Source: JAEUMY01 sp031394355 (lineage in GTDB: Bacteria; Pseudomonadota; Gammaproteobacteria; Burkholderiales; Usitatibacteraceae). Taken from it: 32,309 nucleotides of DNA. Location: assembly GCA_031394355.1 (NCBI GenBank), contig JANNSU010000092.1, forward strand, positions 1 to 32,309, given 5' to 3'. The translations under genes were made by a program, and so were the position numbers. Positions 31,809-32,309 of the stretch are shown piece by piece. Within the stretch, counting starts at the first letter, position 1; each line of letters opens with the position of its first letter. Below the pieces are notes generated by a model. The model saw only the letters and a program-made list of their open reading frames with translations, did no database searches and was not told the DNA's origin.

Positions 31809-32308
31809 GGGGCATTTGGACGGTGGACGGGACAGGCCAAACCGCTCGGATCCGTAAAGTTCAAAGGGTTTGCGCTGACATACAAGTAGTCATGCAGCGA
31901 CAGTGGCTGGTCGGCAGCCCCCGGATGCGGATCAATAGAAACAAACCTCCCCGTCCTCTGATCCATCCACCTTGCTCTCAGGTAGGTGAACCCGCTCTCC
32001 GCGTAATACCGCTCCCCCGCAAACTGATGCGAATTCGGGAAGGTCCCCGTCGTCAGCGCCGCAATAATCTCCCCATACGGCGTATAGGCATAGGTGTTGA
32101 GAATCGTGCCTGCCGTGTCGGTCAGCAACCTCACGCTGAGGTGGTCAGCGTGGTAGTACGCCGTCTGCAGTGCCTCCGTTGACCCGGTCGTCACCAGCGC
32201 CGTTACCTTCAGCGGCGTGGTGCTGTTGGGTGCGAAGTCATACCTCGCCTTCAGCTTCCCGTTCCCATCCCGCTCTTCCAGGATCTGGCTGTACGGCGCC
32301 AGCTTGTC
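31796..32308 (-). CDS. Rhs/YD-repeat protein, C-terminal part (5' end outside window)
   Basis: The frame is open from the right edge of the window, so 170 residues of the C-terminus are seen. The Rhs core signature is present: TAYYHADHLSVRLLTDTAGTILNTYAYTPYGE, QFAGERYYAESGFTYLRARWMDQRTGRFVSIDP, and YLYVSANPLNFTDPSGLA, which marks the end of the core. Only 12 residues (CPVHRPNAPSHP) follow the DPSGLA mark, so no toxin tip domain exists here, unlike polymorphic Rhs toxins. Upstream residues LAPYSQILEERDGNGKLKARYDF are also YD-type. A terminator closes the gene at once. Confidence 0.88.
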   Translation of the reverse strand, partial: DKLAPYSQILEERDGNGKLKARYDFAPNSTTPLKVTALVTTGSTEALQTAYYHADHLSVRLLTDTAGTILNTYAYTPYGEIIAALTTGTFPNSHQFAGERYYAESGFTYLRARWMDQRTGRFVSIDPHPGAADQPLSLHDYLYVSANPLNFTDPSGLACPVHRPNAPSHP

Positions 32309-32309
32309 C

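Overview
The window looks like chromosomal DNA of a GC-rich free-living proteobacterium, most likely a betaproteobacterium. Reasons: a Cys-poor DksA of the type common in that class, a TAXI solute receptor, a cphA/cyanophycinase locus, YoaA/DinG and Alx/TerC genes. This is inferred from protein families; genus cannot be read from the sequence.

Layout. 1-4.5 kb: end of a small unknown gene, a chromate-efflux pair (rhodanese-ChrB fusion and ChrA, coupled by ATGA), a NUDIX hydrolase and an orphan TAXI receptor. 4.5-8 kb: an unknown 141-aa protein, a YefM/YoeB-type toxin-antitoxin pair with a visible operator, a small membrane protein and a DinG/YoaA Fe-S helicase (TTG start). 8.3-11.3 kb: a two-gene signalling operon, a class III cyclase domain fused through one membrane segment and a Pro-rich stretch to a TonB C-terminal domain, followed by a membrane Ser/Thr kinase. 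11.3-14.8 kb: a lipoprotein peptidase/hydrolase and NatA/NatB-like ABC exporter genes, joined by two 4-nt ATGA overlaps. 15-18.7 kb: TPMT-like methyltransferase, Tat-exported dienelactone hydrolase, a DksA with a histone-H1-like Lys/Ala tail and no zinc site, and TerC behind a yybP-ykoY (Mn2+) riboswitch plus terminator. 19-22.1 kb: an orphan FbpB-type iron permease and a secreted four-domain beta/gamma-crystallin. 22.2-28.8 kb: a cyanophycin locus, transcribed cyanophycinase -> cphA -> ATP-grasp-less Mur-ligase paralogue -> UspA. 28.8-32.3 kb: an accessory patch with an Rhs remnant, VapBC, a second PIN-toxin pair with a frameshift, a REP-associated Y1 transposase, and the 3' end of an Rhs gene at the right edge.

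The strongest unexplained signal is a perfect palindrome, GCGAATATTCGC (often TGCGAATATTCGCA), found 14 times as an exact 12-mer, where about 0.002 is expected by chance. It lies in genes in all three reading frames and between genes, so it is maintained as DNA rather than protein. It is clustered (seven copies in 1.3-6.6 kb, four in 30.0-31.7 kb around the transposase) and almost no decayed copies are seen. Two further dispersed intergenic hairpin families are present, two copies each. One of them shows covarying base pairs.
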